DNA of 64,000 nt, from NCBI GenBank assembly GCA_023229135.1, contig JALNZT010000001.1, positions 62,001 through 126,000 of the forward strand. Reading direction: 5' to 3'. The notes beneath the pieces are model-generated. The model saw only the letters and a list, made by a program, of their open reading frames with translations. It ran no database searches and was not told the DNA's origin. This document shows, piece after piece, positions 9,273-18,203 of the stretch. The translations under genes and the position numbers were made by a program. Numbering within the stretch: the stretch's first letter is position 1; each line of letters opens with the position of its first letter. Source of the stretch: Bacteroidales bacterium. Its GTDB lineage: Bacteria; Bacteroidota; Bacteroidia; Bacteroidales; F082.

Positions 9273-9617
9273 TTAGTAGCGGTTTCTGTATCCACCGCCA
9301 TCACCGCCTTCGCGACGTTGTTGGTAGCCTCCGCCGCCTTCGCGACGTGGATAACCTCCACCTCCTTGACCTTCAGTTTTTGGACGTGCTTTTTTAACTA
9401 CGATAGTGCTTCCGTCAACGTCTGTTTCATTCAGCGCGTTGATGGCTTCATAAGCTTGATCATCGTCAGGCATTTCAACAAAACCAAAGCCTTTTGAGCG
9501 GTTTGTTAATTTGTCAATAATGACTTTTGCAGAAGATACAGTACCGAATTGTTCAAACAAAGCCTGTACGTCCTCGCTCGTTGTTTTGAAATTGAGTTTT
9601 GCGACAAAAATGTTCAT
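9273..9617 (-). CDS. RRM RNA-binding protein with Gly/Arg-rich tail
   Basis: This 114-residue protein is a single RNA recognition motif: RNP2 (NIFVAKL, residues 2-8) and RNP1 (KGFGFVEM, residues 42-49) are both intact. After residue 84 a tail rich in Gly, Arg, Tyr and Gln resembles RGG boxes. Such small RRM proteins are common in Bacteroidota and Cyanobacteria and bind single-stranded RNA, often in cold response. A -7 box at 9746-9753 would give a leader of about 120 nt, suggesting post-transcriptional control. Family is certain; RNA targets are unknown. Confidence 0.95.
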   Translation of the reverse strand: MNIFVAKLNFKTTSEDVQALFEQFGTVSSAKVIIDKLTNRSKGFGFVEMPDDDQAYEAINALNETDVDGSTIVVKKARPKTEGQGGGGYPRREGGGGYQQRREGGDGGGYRNRY

Positions 9618-9745
9618 TGTAATAATAATAAATGATAAATAATTTTCAATAAGAGAAATAATTTCTAAGAAGCCCAGAGGATTAAGTTCGGAATTAGTTG
9701 GAAGTTACACTGCTTACTGAAATGAAAATTTTAATTAAATCCCGA

Positions 9746-9753
9746 CAAAGGTA
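9746..9753 (-). promoter_or_regulatory. Promoter -7 box for the RRM gene
   Basis: On the minus strand the sequence is TACCTTTG, a match to TAnnTTTG. It predicts a leader of roughly 120 nt before the ATG at 9617. The rest of the 443-bp gap 9618-10060 holds only this leader and the terminator candidate below. Confidence 0.45.
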
Positions 9754-9979
9754 AACAAATAGTAAAAGGATTTACTATTTATGAAAAAAAATGTCAACAT
9801 AACAAGTCGGCACAGCCAATAACTCTGTTAGTCAGTTTGATGTGATGAAAAACAAGGCTGAAAAAACGGATTTTTTGGGTGGTTTAATGGCTGTTTTTGA
9901 CCGGATAATCTTAGTGTTTAGCACGTATAAACCACAAATACCGGTTTACTGACTTTTGCGCTAAAATCATTTCTTAATG

Positions 9980-10016
9980 AAAAAACAACTCGACATTTTG
10001 CTTGAATTGTTGTTTT
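9980..10016 (-). terminator. Possible terminator of carbonic anhydrase gene
   Basis: On the minus strand AAAACAAC (10009-10016) pairs with GTTGTTTT (9982-9989), followed by T residues. The 19-nt loop makes it weak. It lies 44 bp after the carbonic anhydrase stop. Confidence 0.4.
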
Positions 10017-10060
10017 CGGAAACATATCAGGCAGACTTTTTAATCGCAAGGTCGATCTGA

Positions 10061-10696
10061 TTATGAACCAAGATTATACACTTCCTGAATTTCTTTTAGC
10101 TTTTCCTCAAAAGGAATCTTCAAATCAATGAGTTCACCCGATTTAATATCGAAGACCCATCCATGAACGATCGGATATCCTGTTCTTAGATAATACCGTT
10201 GAACCACCGCGGTTTTTATCACGTTGAGGCATTGTTCTTCAACGTTTAGCTCAATCAATCGGCGGTAGCGGGCATCTTCTGATTCAATGAGTTTTAGTTC
10301 GGATTTGTGAAAACGAAAGACATCCCGAATATTCCTGAGCCACGGATTAAGTATGCCCATATCTTCTGATTGCATGGCCGCTTTTACGCCTCCGCAATAA
10401 TAATGACCGCAAATCACAATATGTTTCACCTTCAAATTATTCACGGCATAGTTGATAACACTCATCACGTTGAGGTCATTGTTGCCAACGATATTAGCGA
10501 TATTGCGGTGTACAAATACTTCGCCGGGTTTCAGCCCCATCAATTCTTCGGCAGTTACACGGCTGTCACTGCATCCAATGTATAAGAAATCAGGATCTTG
10601 ACCTTCTGCCAGTTTTTCAAAATAATTGGCATCTATAGACAGTCTCTCTTTCACCCAGGCTTTGTTGTTCTTGAAAATCTCGTTGTATGTTGTCAT
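10061..10696 (-). CDS. Beta-class carbonic anhydrase
   Basis: The ATG at 10696 (MTTYNEIF) is preferred over one 30 bp upstream because the preceding residues are unconserved. The 211-residue enzyme interconverts CO2 and bicarbonate in the cytosol. Zinc ligands and dyad are visible: GCSDSRV (Cys, Asp, Arg), FVHRNIAN, and GHYYCGG (His, Cys). Length and motif order match bacterial beta-carbonic anhydrases. It follows the thiolase gene on the same strand after a 170-bp gap, so it is probably a separate transcript. Confidence 0.95.
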   Translation of the reverse strand: MTTYNEIFKNNKAWVKERLSIDANYFEKLAEGQDPDFLYIGCSDSRVTAEELMGLKPGEVFVHRNIANIVGNNDLNVMSVINYAVNNLKVKHIVICGHYYCGGVKAAMQSEDMGILNPWLRNIRDVFRFHKSELKLIESEDARYRRLIELNVEEQCLNVIKTAVVQRYYLRTGYPIVHGWVFDIKSGELIDLKIPFEEKLKEIQEVYNLGS

Positions 10697-10866
10697 TAAG
10701 TGTTTTTTTGAGCGACGAAAATACAATCATTTATGCTCTATTGTCAAATTTAGGATGAAAAATTGGGGGAAATATATGCCTTTCAATTAAAACTTTTAGA
10801 AGGTTTTCCGGCACTAACGTTATCAGATTTTTTTCCTTTAAGCCCTATTTATCGTGAAAAAACCAG

Positions 10867-12078
10867 TTACACCCTTTCAATAACCATTGCAATGCCTTGA
10901 CCAACACCAATACACATGGTGCAAAGCGCAAGCGACGTTTTTTGTTGTTCCAGTTGATTTACAGCTGTTGTGAGTAAGCGTGCACCACTCATTCCAAGCG
11001 GATGTCCCAAAGCAATTGCGCCTCCCAAAGGATTTATCCGCGTATCATTGTCCTGCAAACCCAGCTCGCGGATGCAACCCAGAGCCTGTGCAGCAAAGGC
11101 TTCGTTGAGTTCAATTAAATCCAGGTCGTTGAGTGTTAGCTTCAGTCTTTTGAGTAGTTTTTGGGTTGCCGGAACAGGCCCCATACCCATAATTCGTGGT
11201 AAAACTCCTGCTGTTGACATGCCAAGGATACGGGCTTTCGGATTCAAGTTATACTTTTTCACTGCTTCTTCCGAAGCAATCACCAAAGTAGCAGCACCGT
11301 CATTTATTCCAGAGGCATTCCCAGCAGTTATGGTTCCATCGCTACGAGAAAGCGCTTTTAAAGCAGCAAGTTTTTCCAGGCTGCTCAGGCGCGGATGTTC
11401 ATCTTTATCCACAGTAATACTGTCGCCTTTTCGCTGTGGAACAATAACGGCAATAATTTCGCGTGCCAAACTTCCGTTTTTCTGGGCTTCAGCTGTTTTT
11501 AGCTGGCTCCATTGCGCAAAAACATCTTGATCTTTTCGGCTTATGCCAAAGTCGTCGGCTATATTTTCAGCGGTTTGCATCATCGATTCAGTGCCGTAGA
11601 GCCTGTCGAGGGTTTTGTTTATAAAACGCCAGCCAAGAGTGGTGTCGAACAACTCAGGCGCACGACCAAAAGCTTGTTCGGCTTTTCCCATCACGAAAGG
11701 TGCTCGCGACATGCTTTCTACGCCGCCGGCAAAAATCAAGTCTGCCTCACCGGATTTTATGGCCCTGGCAGCAGTTCCCACAGCATCCATGCCCGAACCG
11801 CAAAGCCTGTTGATGGTAGCACCTGGAACGCTGGCCGGAATTCCGGCAATCAGTGAAGCCATCCGACTGACATTCCTGTTGTCTTCGCCTGCCTGATTAG
11901 CACAACCCAGTAAAACATCGTCGATGGCTTCGGGATCAATCGTTGGATTACGCAGCAGAAGTGCTTTTAGGGTAAATGCGGCCAAATCATCAGGCCTTAC
12001 AGCAGCAAGGCTTCCGCCATATCGCCCAACGGGCGTTCGAATCGCATCGCAAATATAAACTTCTCTGATCACAGGCAT
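10867..12078 (-). CDS. Thiolase, 3-oxoadipyl-CoA thiolase-like (PcaF/PaaJ type)
   Basis: The 403-residue enzyme carries all thiolase-I residues: nucleophile Cys in INRLCGSGMDAV (near residue 92), GHPLGMSGAR with the catalytic His, and CTMCIGVGQG with the second Cys. The N-terminus VYICDAIRTPVGRYGGSLAAVR is close to what I recall for PcaF. The enzyme cleaves 3-oxoacyl-CoA with CoA into acetyl-CoA and an acyl-CoA two carbons shorter. It is last in a five-gene operon, 61 bp after the aminotransferase. Context suggests a catabolic rather than biosynthetic role. Thiolase is certain; a preference for 3-oxoadipyl-CoA is inferred from overall similarity and from the neighbouring PcaIJ-like transferase. 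Confidence 0.9.
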   Translation of the reverse strand: MPVIREVYICDAIRTPVGRYGGSLAAVRPDDLAAFTLKALLLRNPTIDPEAIDDVLLGCANQAGEDNRNVSRMASLIAGIPASVPGATINRLCGSGMDAVGTAARAIKSGEADLIFAGGVESMSRAPFVMGKAEQAFGRAPELFDTTLGWRFINKTLDRLYGTESMMQTAENIADDFGISRKDQDVFAQWSQLKTAEAQKNGSLAREIIAVIVPQRKGDSITVDKDEHPRLSSLEKLAALKALSRSDGTITAGNASGINDGAATLVIASEEAVKKYNLNPKARILGMSTAGVLPRIMGMGPVPATQKLLKRLKLTLNDLDLIELNEAFAAQALGCIRELGLQDNDTRINPLGGAIALGHPLGMSGARLLTTAVNQLEQQKTSLALCTMCIGVGQGIAMVIERV

Positions 12079-12139
12079 TTGAAAGTAGTTTTAGTGATAA
12101 ATCGTTTTTTTTATAATTTGGGTTAAACCTACACAAGAA

Positions 12140-13489
12140 TTAGGGAAAACTGATGTTTTGCTCATACAACTCCTCTAATTTAGGTTTGATAAACCTGAAA
12201 CCATTTAAAAGTGCGTCGGATAATCTGTCCACCTCTTTTTGGGTGATAGCCGTGGAAAACATACAGGCACAGGTGTTTATCATGATAATATGCTCTTTGT
12301 AGAACAAATAATCCAGGAGCTCATTGATGACTGCAGCCACAGCAGGTCTTTGGTAAGCTTCTCGATAAGTTTGAGGAGGCGAAAGTCTGAAATGAAGCCG
12401 AAACATAGAACCGGCACCTGTTATGGAGACCGGAACATCAGCAATTCTAATTGCATTTTCGAGCTGTACAATAGCTTTTGTCGTCAAAGCATTGAGAGCG
12501 TCAACTACTTTTTGATCAAACAGTTCCATCGCTACTCTGCCAGCGGTCATGGACATCGGGTTGGCAGAAAATGTTCCTGAATGCGGAAACAGCAGTCGGC
12601 TTTGGCTGGGATCTAACACATCCATCACGTCAGAGCGTCCTGCCAGCGCGCCAACCGGAAAACCTCCGCCAATTATTTTCCCAAGGGCAGTAAGATCGGG
12701 TTTCACCGTATGTTTTTCTTGCGCTCCGCCAAAGTTTACCCTGAAAGTAACGACTTCATCAAAAACCAGTAAAGCATTATTGCGGCGCGTCCAGGCGTAT
12801 AGTGCCTCCACAAAGGCTTTGGTGGCGGGCAAAAGGCCCACCCGATGAGGCACAGGATCAATAATTACACAGGCTATTTGATCGGCTTGAGTATCTAAAA
12901 TATTGAGGGTGTGTTCGATATCATTAAACGGGAAAACGACGACATTATCGAGAACAGCTTGTGGCGTGCCGAATGCCACCGGAACGCTGTTAGGACTGCC
13001 AATATCTCCCCAGTTGAAGGGATTGGCTGTCTGGCTCACCTCGGCAAAGTCGTAAGTGCCATGATAGGCACCTTCTGCTTTAGCGATTTTTGGTTTGCCG
13101 GTAAAAGCCCGAGAAGCTTTAATCATCGCCATTACAGCTTCGGTGCCGCTATTTACAAATCGAATTTTCTCGAAACTTTCGGCCCGATTTATCAATAATT
13201 CGGCCAGCGAAAGCTCAGCTTCTGTAGCAAGCGTATAGGCCGTTCCCTTTTTTAATTGTTCCGTAACAGCCTCTACAATAGCCGGATGCGCATGACCGTG
13301 AATGAGCGAAGCCATATTGTTCGCAAAGTCAATACGCCGGCTGCCATCAATATCGGTAACATAGCATCCAGAAGCTTTAGCCACATACTGTGGAAAGGGT
13401 TTATGATAGACCGTATTTCTGCTTACACCTCCGGGGATTAGGCCAATGGCTTTTTGGTACAGCGCTTCACTTTTGTTGTTTTGTTTCAT
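12140..13489 (-). CDS. Class-III PLP aminotransferase (HemL-like)
   Basis: The 449-residue protein has the class-III fold markers: FVNSGTEAVMAMIKASRAFTG (cofactor phosphate), EGAYHGTYD, LLVFDEVVTFR (Asp contacting the PLP nitrogen) and LGKIIGGGFPVGALAG with the Schiff-base Lys. The closest remembered match is glutamate-1-semialdehyde aminomutase, but the sequence is long and diverged and the operon has no haem genes. Between PcaIJ-like transferase and thiolase, a role in converting a beta-amino acid to a beta-keto acid fits. The same set (KamA, CoA-transferase pair, class-III aminotransferase) occurs in the B. subtilis yodO-yodT cluster. True HemL is a less likely alternative. Confidence 0.85.
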   Translation of the reverse strand: MKQNNKSEALYQKAIGLIPGGVSRNTVYHKPFPQYVAKASGCYVTDIDGSRRIDFANNMASLIHGHAHPAIVEAVTEQLKKGTAYTLATEAELSLAELLINRAESFEKIRFVNSGTEAVMAMIKASRAFTGKPKIAKAEGAYHGTYDFAEVSQTANPFNWGDIGSPNSVPVAFGTPQAVLDNVVVFPFNDIEHTLNILDTQADQIACVIIDPVPHRVGLLPATKAFVEALYAWTRRNNALLVFDEVVTFRVNFGGAQEKHTVKPDLTALGKIIGGGFPVGALAGRSDVMDVLDPSQSRLLFPHSGTFSANPMSMTAGRVAMELFDQKVVDALNALTTKAIVQLENAIRIADVPVSITGAGSMFRLHFRLSPPQTYREAYQRPAVAAVINELLDYLFYKEHIIMINTCACMFSTAITQKEVDRLSDALLNGFRFIKPKLEELYEQNISFP

Positions 13490-13534
13490 CGCAATGATTT
13501 TTTAGTCCTTAAAAAACATTGATTGTATAAGTTT

Positions 13535-14188
13535 TTATTGATTAAGCAGTGCTTCAGTTTGAGTTTGGAGATAGCTGAAGCTAACACCCGGCGCCATTTC
13601 TTTTACGAAAAGTCCTTCTTTCGTGATATCGATAATGGCGAGGTTGGTGTAAATCCTGTTAACAACACCTTTTCCGGTGAGCGGATAGCTGCATTGTTTC
13701 ACAATTTTTGACTCACCTGTTTTGGTCGTATGCCGCGTAATTACATAAATGGTTTTTACGCCAGCAACCAAATCCATTGCACCGCCTACCGCGGGAATAG
13801 CACCTGCTTCGCCAGTTGACCAGTTCGCAAGATCACCATTTTCAGCAACTTGTAAAGCGCCCAAAACGCATACGTCAATATGCTTACCACGAATCATCGT
13901 GAAACTGTCAGCATGATGAAAATAGCTGGCTCCTGGAATAGCTGTAACCGCTTTTTTTCCGGCATTGATAAGTTCTGGATCTTCTTTTCCTTTTTCAGGA
14001 GAATTGCCCATTCCTAAAAGTCCGTTTTCAGTGTGATAAATCACTTCACGGCCTTCCGGAACGAGTCCGGCAACCAATTCAGGGATGCCAATTCCCAGAT
14101 TTACGTAAGCACCATCGGGTATGTCAAAAGCAACTTTTTGTGCCATTTCATCAGTGCTCCAGCCTTTAACTCCGGTTTTTTCTACCAT
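13535..14188 (-). CDS. 3-oxoacid CoA-transferase subunit B (PcaJ-like)
   Basis: The start at 14188 is chosen because a canonical SD (AGGAGG) stands 6 nt before it and it begins MVEKTGVKGW at the family N-terminus; a longer frame to 14284 is unconserved. The 217-residue subunit carries the catalytic Glu in SENGLLG-type HTENGLLGMG, and GGAMDLVAGVK. It overlaps subunit A by 7 nt, so the two are translationally coupled and form the usual heteromer. The complex transfers CoA to a 3-oxoacid, normally from succinyl-CoA or acetyl-CoA. LQVAENGDLANWSTG and SYPLTGKGVVNRIYTNLA resemble PcaJ more than AtoA, though ScoB/AtoA cannot be excluded by eye. Confidence 0.92.
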   Translation of the reverse strand: MVEKTGVKGWSTDEMAQKVAFDIPDGAYVNLGIGIPELVAGLVPEGREVIYHTENGLLGMGNSPEKGKEDPELINAGKKAVTAIPGASYFHHADSFTMIRGKHIDVCVLGALQVAENGDLANWSTGEAGAIPAVGGAMDLVAGVKTIYVITRHTTKTGESKIVKQCSYPLTGKGVVNRIYTNLAIIDITKEGLFVKEMAPGVSFSYLQTQTEALLNQ

Positions 14189-14895
14189 GGATACCTCCTG
14201 TTTTCTGCAATCAGCCTTGATTCGTCCGCCGGATTTTCTACTAACATCACACGCTGAACAAAAATTCCTGGAGTAACGATACATTCGGGGTCGAGATCGC
14301 CTAGCTCAACGAAATTCTGCACCTGAACAATAGTCGTTTTTGCTGCTGTACACATTATGGGGCCAAAGTTTCGTGCTGTTTTATTGTAAATCAAATTACC
14401 ATAACGATCAGCAGACTTGGCTTTTACGAAAGCAAAATCAGCCTTTATGGCTTTTTCCATCACATAAGTTGTGTTATCAAACTCCCGGCTTTCTTTGCCT
14501 TGTGCCAAAGGTGTGCCAACGGAAGTTGGCGTAAAAAAAGCGGGAATCCCGGCACCGCCTGCACGAATGCGCTCGGCCAATGTTCCCTGTGGAACAAGTT
14601 CCAGCTCGATTTCGCCTTTTTGATATAATTCAGGAAATACAGTAGAGTTGGCAGTTCTGGGAAAGGAACAGATCATTTTATTCACCCTTTTGTGGGCAAT
14701 CAAGGCAGCCAGGCCTACCTCGCCGCTGCCGGTATTATTACTTACGATGGTGAGTTCCTTAGCACCTTGATCAATCAAAGCGTGAATCAATTCTATTGGA
14801 CTTCCGGCTTCTCCAAATCCGCTAATCATAATAGTAGCACCGTCGAAAATATCAGATACAGCTTCTTTTGCCGAAGAAACAAGTTTATTAATCAT
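14182..14895 (-). CDS. 3-oxoacid CoA-transferase subunit A (PcaI-like)
   Basis: The 237-residue subunit starts MINKLVSSAKEAVSDIFDGATIM and has the glycine loop GFGEAGSPIELI that binds CoA. SNNTGSGEVGLAAL, CSFPRTANSTVFPELY, VPQGTLAERIRAGGAGIPAFF and ARNFGPIMCTAAKTTIVQV match what I recall of Pseudomonas PcaI closely. With subunit B it should activate a 3-oxoacid as its CoA ester. It begins 11 bp after the KamA-like gene, so the two are in one transcript. Family is certain; dicarboxylic 3-oxoadipate as substrate is a similarity-based inference. Confidence 0.92.
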   Translation of the reverse strand: MINKLVSSAKEAVSDIFDGATIMISGFGEAGSPIELIHALIDQGAKELTIVSNNTGSGEVGLAALIAHKRVNKMICSFPRTANSTVFPELYQKGEIELELVPQGTLAERIRAGGAGIPAFFTPTSVGTPLAQGKESREFDNTTYVMEKAIKADFAFVKAKSADRYGNLIYNKTARNFGPIMCTAAKTTIVQVQNFVELGDLDPECIVTPGIFVQRVMLVENPADESRLIAENRRYPW

Positions 14896-14906
14896 AACAG
14901 CTTTGC

Positions 14907-16541
14907 TTAGGCGTCCAATTTTTTGCGCAATGCAGCATCAAGCGAAAGTTCAATTTTAGATAGCTCATCCAGGTAAAAATGTTTTTCGCCCTCAAAAGGT
15001 TTTAATTTTTCAATGGTATTTTCGTGGGCATCATATTTAGCCAGGAAAACTTTATCCATCCATTCCATATTTCTGGCTTCGTTAAACTTGAGCGCGAAAG
15101 CTTTCTCACCGTTCACCATCACCTCTCCAAGCATGGAAATTTTGCCCGCCGAAGCTGTCATAGTGATATAACGCGAAGGCCTGTTGATGCTGGGGAGTGA
15201 GCGATAAACCTTGCTAAATATCTGATTTATAATAGTAAGCGGAGCAGTGAAATAATGGTGTTCGCCGGTAGGCCGAGCGCAATACATCGAGTGGAAACCA
15301 ACAGATAAAGTGGCCAATACATTACCGAGGTCGATCCAGTTTTGGGCTGAGCGGTCGATGTCGATTTCGCCATTTTCGTTGGAGAACATACTGATATGGT
15401 GCATCACCGGGCTTTGACTTTTTAGCGTCACGCCATGGTTTTTCAGTCGGCGGATGGCTGCGATGGTCGAAGGATTCAATATTTCACGTGGTGTTGAAAA
15501 ATGCGACATCAGTACCACCTGTAGGCCGCTATCAATAAGTTTTTTAAACAGTTCCAAGTACCTAATGTAATCAGTAGTCAGTATCAATTCCGGATGGTAG
15601 GTGAGTACCCGAGTTCCAAGTCTCAAAGTCTTGATATGCATTAGGTTATCGTCCTCGATTAGTGGCAAAACATAGGCCTGCAACCGTTTAAAAGTGATAT
15701 AACTCGCATCGCCTCCGGTTATCAGCACATCGGTAACTTCTTTGTGTTCCTTTAGATATTGGTGCACCTGGTCTATGTCTTTTTGCACAAACATATCCTC
15801 GTCACCACGCACCTGAGCATGACGGAAACAATAAGTGCAAAAGGAGAAACAGTTTTGTGTGCTGGAATCAAAAATCAGCTGAACTTGTGGGTATTTATGC
15901 TGGCTCCCTTCCAAAATTTCCAATCCGCCATCATCAGGTTCAAACCAAGGCTTGTTCAACAGCTGCTTGCCATCGTGAGGATTGGTTTTTTTCATGTATT
16001 CAGCAATATGTCGCTCCTTTTCTGCTTCAGATGTTGCTTTACTATAATGTTCAAAAAGCTCCGGATTAATCATTCCCGGCTGCGGAAACACCAGCTGAAA
16101 CAGGGAATCTTTGACGAAATTTTTCCAGTTGATTTTATTTAAAACGTGCTTCGTGGCTAAAAAGCGGTAAACTTTGATAAAAAGCTCGCGTTCTTCAATA
16201 TGACCAATATCGATACCGTTTTCGTTCAATATGCTAACAATTTCACGAAAACCGTTCAATCCTGAATATTTTTCCTTTCCGGTAAAAATAAAATCTGCGG
16301 ATTCCATAATTCCGGAGTGCTGTGGGTAGCTGTTGTGCATGCGGGAAAGTAATGCGGCAGGCAATAAATTCTCGTTACGGATAGTGTCTTTTATTGCGCT
16401 ATTATATTGATAGCGGTTCATGATGTGTTCGACATCTTCTGCTTGAATGCTTTGTTTGATACGCGCATTTCCACTTACAGCAGGCATTGGTGAGTTGGTT
16501 AAATTCATTTTAAAGGGATTTTGAAATACATATTTTGACAT
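14907..16541 (-). CDS. KamA-family radical-SAM aminomutase of unknown substrate
   Basis: The 544-residue protein has the radical-SAM cluster motif C231-x3-C235-x2-C238 and a C-terminal PLP Lys at 467 in TASAGK, in the place of the GGGGK lysine of lysine 2,3-aminomutase. This family moves an amino group from carbon 2 to carbon 3. An N-terminal region about 100 residues longer than in clostridial KamA is present. The two Asp residues of KamA that bind the lysine epsilon-amine (293 and 330) align by eye with Ala422 and Thr460, so lysine is an unlikely substrate. It is the first gene of the operon. A -7 box ends 11 bp before the ATG; Met12 (16508) is an alternative start. Confidence 0.85.
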   Translation of the reverse strand: MSKYVFQNPFKMNLTNSPMPAVSGNARIKQSIQAEDVEHIMNRYQYNSAIKDTIRNENLLPAALLSRMHNSYPQHSGIMESADFIFTGKEKYSGLNGFREIVSILNENGIDIGHIEERELFIKVYRFLATKHVLNKINWKNFVKDSLFQLVFPQPGMINPELFEHYSKATSEAEKERHIAEYMKKTNPHDGKQLLNKPWFEPDDGGLEILEGSQHKYPQVQLIFDSSTQNCFSFCTYCFRHAQVRGDEDMFVQKDIDQVHQYLKEHKEVTDVLITGGDASYITFKRLQAYVLPLIEDDNLMHIKTLRLGTRVLTYHPELILTTDYIRYLELFKKLIDSGLQVVLMSHFSTPREILNPSTIAAIRRLKNHGVTLKSQSPVMHHISMFSNENGEIDIDRSAQNWIDLGNVLATLSVGFHSMYCARPTGEHHYFTAPLTIINQIFSKVYRSLPSINRPSRYITMTASAGKISMLGEVMVNGEKAFALKFNEARNMEWMDKVFLAKYDAHENTIEKLKPFEGEKHFYLDELSKIELSLDAALRKKLDA

Positions 16542-16551
16542 ATACTAAGAG

Positions 16552-16559
16552 CAAATGTA
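16552..16559 (-). promoter_or_regulatory. Promoter -7 box of the KamA operon
   Basis: Minus-strand TACATTTG, followed by C, fits TAnnTTTGY. The predicted transcript would start only about 5 nt before the ATG at 16541, giving a near-leaderless mRNA, or a leader of about 38 nt if Met12 is the start. Confidence 0.45.
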
Positions 16560-16703
16560 ATTGTTTTTCATTACGATTATTCTAAAATTCGCCACATTTA
16601 GTATTTTGCCATTAAATCTCTGAAAAATTATTTACAAGGTATAAAAGCATTGTTTCCTGATAATTGTTGGTGTTTTGTGCTCACAACATTCAGTTTGATT
16701 AGC

Positions 16704-16711
16704 TATTTTTG
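16704..16711 (+). promoter_or_regulatory. Promoter -7 box of cca-miaA
   Basis: TATTTTTG fits TAnnTTTG and is followed by C. It ends 8 bp before the cca ATG at 16719, so the leader would be very short. This supports the 16719 start over the in-frame TTG at 16650, which lies upstream of the box. Confidence 0.45.
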
Positions 16712-16718
16712 CAGCCTG

Positions 16719-18203
16719 ATGGAGAATTTTCAAAAAGCGATAAGTGGGAAGCATTTTGCCGTAATTGCAGAAATTTGTCGTCAACACAAGTTGGAGGCAT
16801 ATGTAATAGGTGGGTATGTGCGTGATTTTTTACTCGGACGAAAGTCGAAAGATGTTGATATTGTGGTTATTGGTGATGGTATTACTTTTGCGCAAAAAGT
16901 TGCTAAGAAGTTGGGGAAAGGCAGTGAGGCCAAATTTTATGGGCAGTTTGGAACCGCGATGCTTAAGTATAAAGGTATTGAAATAGAATTTGTTGGAGCA
17001 CGAAAGGAATCCTATAAGCTCTACAGCCGCAAGCCCAAAGTGGAAGCTGGGACGCTGGCTGATGATCAGAATCGCCGTGATTTTACCATTAATACTTTGG
17101 CTATCAGCCTGAATGAGAATAATTATGGTCAATTAATCGATCCTTTCGGCGGGCTGGCCGATTTAGAGCAGCAAATTTTAAGAACACCACTCGATCCCGA
17201 TATAACCTATTCCGATGATCCCTTGCGGATGATGCGCGCTATTCGTTTTGCTACCCAACTGGGATTTCAAATCGAGACGAAATCTTTTGAAGCCATAAAA
17301 CGTAATAAAAAGCGGATAAAAATTGTTTCGGCTGAACGTATTACAGATGAGCTGAATAAAATTCTGATGACGCCAAAACCAAGCGTGGGTTTTAAGTTAC
17401 TTTTTGATACGGGGCTTTTGCATGAGTTTTTTCCGCAGATGGCACAACTACATGGTGTAGAGATAATTAATGGGAAAGGTCATAAAGATAATTTTTACCA
17501 TACACTGGAAGTTCTCGACAATTTATGCAAAGTATCCGATGATCTTTTTTTGCGTTGGTCCGCCATTTTGCACGATATCGCCAAGCCTCCTACCAAACGT
17601 TTCGACCCGCAGCAAGGCTGGACTTTTCACGGACACGAATTTCTGGGAGCGAAAATGGTTCCCGGCATTTTCAACCAACTAAAATTACCATTAGGTGATA
17701 AAATGAAATTCGTGCAGAAAATGGTTTTGCTGCATCTTCGACCAATTGTTTTGGCGCAAGAAACCGTTACCGACTCGGCGGTCAGGCGTTTGCTTTTTGA
17801 TGCTGGTGATGATATCGATAAGCTGATGCAATTATGCGATGCCGATATCACTTCAAAAAATGAATTTAAAGTAAAAAAATACCGGGAGAACTTTCAGTTA
17901 GTTCGCCAAAAACTAAAAGAAATTGAAGCCAAAGATAAAGTCAGAAACTGGCAGCCACCAGTAGATGGTGAAATCATTATGAAAGTTTTTGGTTTAAAAC
18001 CGAGCAAGGACGTTGGCATAATCAAAACTGCCATCCGCGAAGCTGTACTGGATGGTATTATTGAAAATGACTTTGACGAAGCCTATGTTTTCATGAAAGA
18101 ATTGGGTCAAAAAATGGGATTGGACATTCAGACAGAAGTGGAAAAAGCGACTGAAGTGAAAAGTAACGGCCCACTGCCGGAAAAAATCAAACCAGCAAAA
18201 TGA
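16719..18203 (+). CDS. cca: CCA-adding tRNA nucleotidyltransferase with HD domain
   Basis: The 494-residue enzyme belongs to the class-II poly(A) polymerase/CCA family. The head domain has YVIGGYVRDFLLGR (GG-x-VRD) and metal-binding DVDIVV; RRDFTINTLA and the DPLRMMRAIRFATQ helix follow. An HD domain (LHDIAKP, then GHE) occupies about residues 270-400. It repairs or adds the 3' CCA of tRNAs; the tRNA-Arg in this window lacks an encoded CCA, so the activity is needed. The stop overlaps the miaA start (ATGA). Family is certain; a poly(A) polymerase role is the less likely alternative. Confidence 0.93.
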   Translation: MENFQKAISGKHFAVIAEICRQHKLEAYVIGGYVRDFLLGRKSKDVDIVVIGDGITFAQKVAKKLGKGSEAKFYGQFGTAMLKYKGIEIEFVGARKESYKLYSRKPKVEAGTLADDQNRRDFTINTLAISLNENNYGQLIDPFGGLADLEQQILRTPLDPDITYSDDPLRMMRAIRFATQLGFQIETKSFEAIKRNKKRIKIVSAERITDELNKILMTPKPSVGFKLLFDTGLLHEFFPQMAQLHGVEIINGKGHKDNFYHTLEVLDNLCKVSDDLFLRWSAILHDIAKPPTKRFDPQQGWTFHGHEFLGAKMVPGIFNQLKLPLGDKMKFVQKMVLLHLRPIVLAQETVTDSAVRRLLFDAGDDIDKLMQLCDADITSKNEFKVKKYRENFQLVRQKLKEIEAKDKVRNWQPPVDGEIIMKVFGLKPSKDVGIIKTAIREAVLDGIIENDFDEAYVFMKELGQKMGLDIQTEVEKATEVKSNGPLPEKIKPAK

